A stretch of DNA of 64,000 nucleotides from Paracidovorax cattleyae (lineage in GTDB: Bacteria > Pseudomonadota > Gammaproteobacteria > Burkholderiales > Burkholderiaceae_C). This document shows, in pieces, positions 63,001-64,000 of the stretch. The stretch spans positions 1 to 64,000 of the forward strand of contig NZ_FNJL01000031.1 in NCBI RefSeq assembly GCF_900104515.1, read 5' to 3'. Position numbers and translations under genes: made by a program. Each line of letters starts with the position of its first letter. The first letter of the stretch is position 1. The notes beneath the pieces are model-generated. The model had not been told where the DNA came from and made no database searches. It worked only from the letters and a program-made list of their open reading frames with translations.

Positions 63001-63157
63001 CAGGCCACCGGCGGCGTCCCCCTGCCCGCCGTGCGCAGCACGGCGAGAAAGGGGCTGAGGGCCGCTGCTCCGAGCCTGCCTGCGCAGGCTTGGACGTGCC
63101 CGAAGGGCTGCCGCCTCTGGCGGCTGCATGGATGGCGCGCAGCGCCTCAGGGGGGTG
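63001..63157 (-). repeat. Intra-operon structured repeat, copy 4 (with an insertion)
   Basis: In the sense of the operon this copy begins 5 bases after the yejA stop with CACCCCCCTGAGGCGC. It carries about 80 extra bases with two further hairpins (GCCGCC/GGCGGC and AGCCTG/CAGGCT), then the usual first hairpin (CCCCTTTCTCGCCG and GGCAGGGGGACGCCGCC, in part). The second hairpin with GGCCCTTGCGCGG is poorly kept. Confidence 0.65.
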
Positions 63158-63162
63158 ATCTC

Positions 63163-64000
63163 TCACTTGCTCCACCAGGAAAACATCGCCCACTCCTCGG
63201 CTTTCGCATAGGACGGCATGGGCGCGTGGTAGGCCAGGCGCTGCTGGTTGTAGACGATACGGTGCGCCGACAGATGCCACTGCGGGATGAGGTAGTGGCT
63301 GTGCATGATGACGCGGTCCAGCGCGCGGCAGGCGGGCAGCAGTTCGGCCTTGGATTTCGCCCGCGTCAGCGCGGTCGCCAGCGCATCGACCGCCTGGCTC
63401 TTCACGCCCGCATGGTTGCTGCTGCCTTCCGCGTCGGCGCGCTGGCTGCCGAAAAGCTCCAGCATGTCCTGCCCCGGGTTGTAGGTGCCTGGATAGGCCA
63501 GGGTGATCATGTCGAAATCGAACTTGTCCAGCCGCTGCAGGTACAGCGCGAAGTCCACCGAGGTGAAGCGCAGGGTGATGCCCAGCTTCTCAAGGTTGCG
63601 CATCCAGGGCGTCACCGTGCGCGCGCCGACCTCCTTGCTGTCGAGGTAATCGATCACCATGGGCTCGCCGCTAGCGTTGCGCAGCGCGCCGTCGCGGTAG
63701 GTCCATCCGGCGTCGGCCAGCAACTGGCGGGCGCGGCGCAGGTTGTCGCGCAGGGAATGCCCGTCCCCCTCGGTGACCGGAGGCGTGACCATGGGCCCGA
63801 ACACGCTGTCCGGCACCTTGCCACGCCACCGCTCCAGCAGCGCCAGTTCCTCCGGGCCCGGCGTGCCGGTGGCCTGGCAATCGGTGTTGCCGAACAGGTC
63901 CACCACGCGCGGGTAGCCGCCATAGAACATCTGCCGGTTCATCCAGTCGTAATCGAGCGCCAGCCCCAGCGCTTCGCGCACCCGCAGATCCTTGAGCATC
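63163..64000 (-). CDS. yejA: Peptide ABC importer substrate-binding protein YejA, partial (N-terminus beyond right edge)
   Basis: The 279-codon C-terminal part matches the SBP_bac_5 family, YejA branch: VREALGLALDYDWMNRQMF (in part), ARQLLADAGW, and FDMITLAYPGTYNPGQ. Its signal peptide is off the window. YejA delivers peptides to YejB/YejE. The frame continues past the right edge without a stop. Confidence 0.9.
   Translation of the reverse strand, partial: MLKDLRVREALGLALDYDWMNRQMFYGGYPRVVDLFGNTDCQATGTPGPEELALLERWRGKVPDSVFGPMVTPPVTEGDGHSLRDNLRRARQLLADAGWTYRDGALRNASGEPMVIDYLDSKEVGARTVTPWMRNLEKLGITLRFTSVDFALYLQRLDKFDFDMITLAYPGTYNPGQDMLELFGSQRADAEGSSNHAGVKSQAVDALATALTRAKSKAELLPACRALDRVIMHSHYLIPQWHLSAHRIVYNQQRLAYHAPMPSYAKAEEWAMFSWWSK

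Overview
The window is GC-rich DNA with the gene content and protein style of a betaproteobacterium of the order Burkholderiales. From memory of its gene families it is closest to Acidovorax or another member of the Comamonadaceae. The species call is inference. Most of the window is chromosomal housekeeping: odhA-odhB-lpdA, dnaE, bamD, clpS-clpA, sbcB, zapE and the yej peptide importer. Two AT-rich stretches, about 1840-3225 and 26925-29518, stand out as acquired or fast-evolving DNA.

Layout. 1-7722 (minus) is a type I secretion locus: an ABC exporter, a membrane fusion protein, a small protein with a possible secretion tail, a small membrane protein, and a large RTX protein cut by the left edge. 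The RTX protein carries a FrpC-like self-processing module and begins with an AT-rich N-terminal domain. 8010-12770 (plus) is a BMP-type nucleoside ABC importer, followed by a broken GNAT acetyltransferase, a VOC protein, a DUF4230-like protein and a cytosine-deaminase-like amidohydrolase. 15848-18346 pairs a CadC-like regulator with two small genes, one of them cysteine-rich. 18412-22921 (minus) holds LysE, an AraC regulator and four tightly packed genes led by a J-domain protein. 23296-26924 (plus) is an acetaldehyde/alcohol oxidation cluster behind a sigma-54 promoter. Its probable activator, an AcoR-type protein, lies at 29519-31669.

Between that cluster and its activator sits a complete Ec67-like retron (27313-29227, minus). 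It has a reverse transcriptase fused to a TOPRIM domain, preceded by a recognisable msr-msd RNA gene with 13-nt a1/a2 inverted repeats, two hairpins and an msd stem. This is the clearest defence-type system in the window.

31783-50650 carries a sirtuin, exonuclease I, a lytic transglycosylase, a secreted unknown, ClpA/ClpS, DnaE, BamD, a DinG-like helicase, a PP2C phosphatase, a coiled-coil secreted protein, ZapE and Lpd. 50904-64000 carries OdhB, OdhA, an AI-2E family permease, a PAS-GGDEF diguanylate cyclase and the yejFEB genes with partial yejA.

A separate observation is a structured repeat family of about 100 bp with four copies. Every copy starts within about 7 nt of the stop codon of one gene of an operon, sits before the next gene, and has the same orientation relative to transcription. 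Covarying stems suggest it works as RNA.
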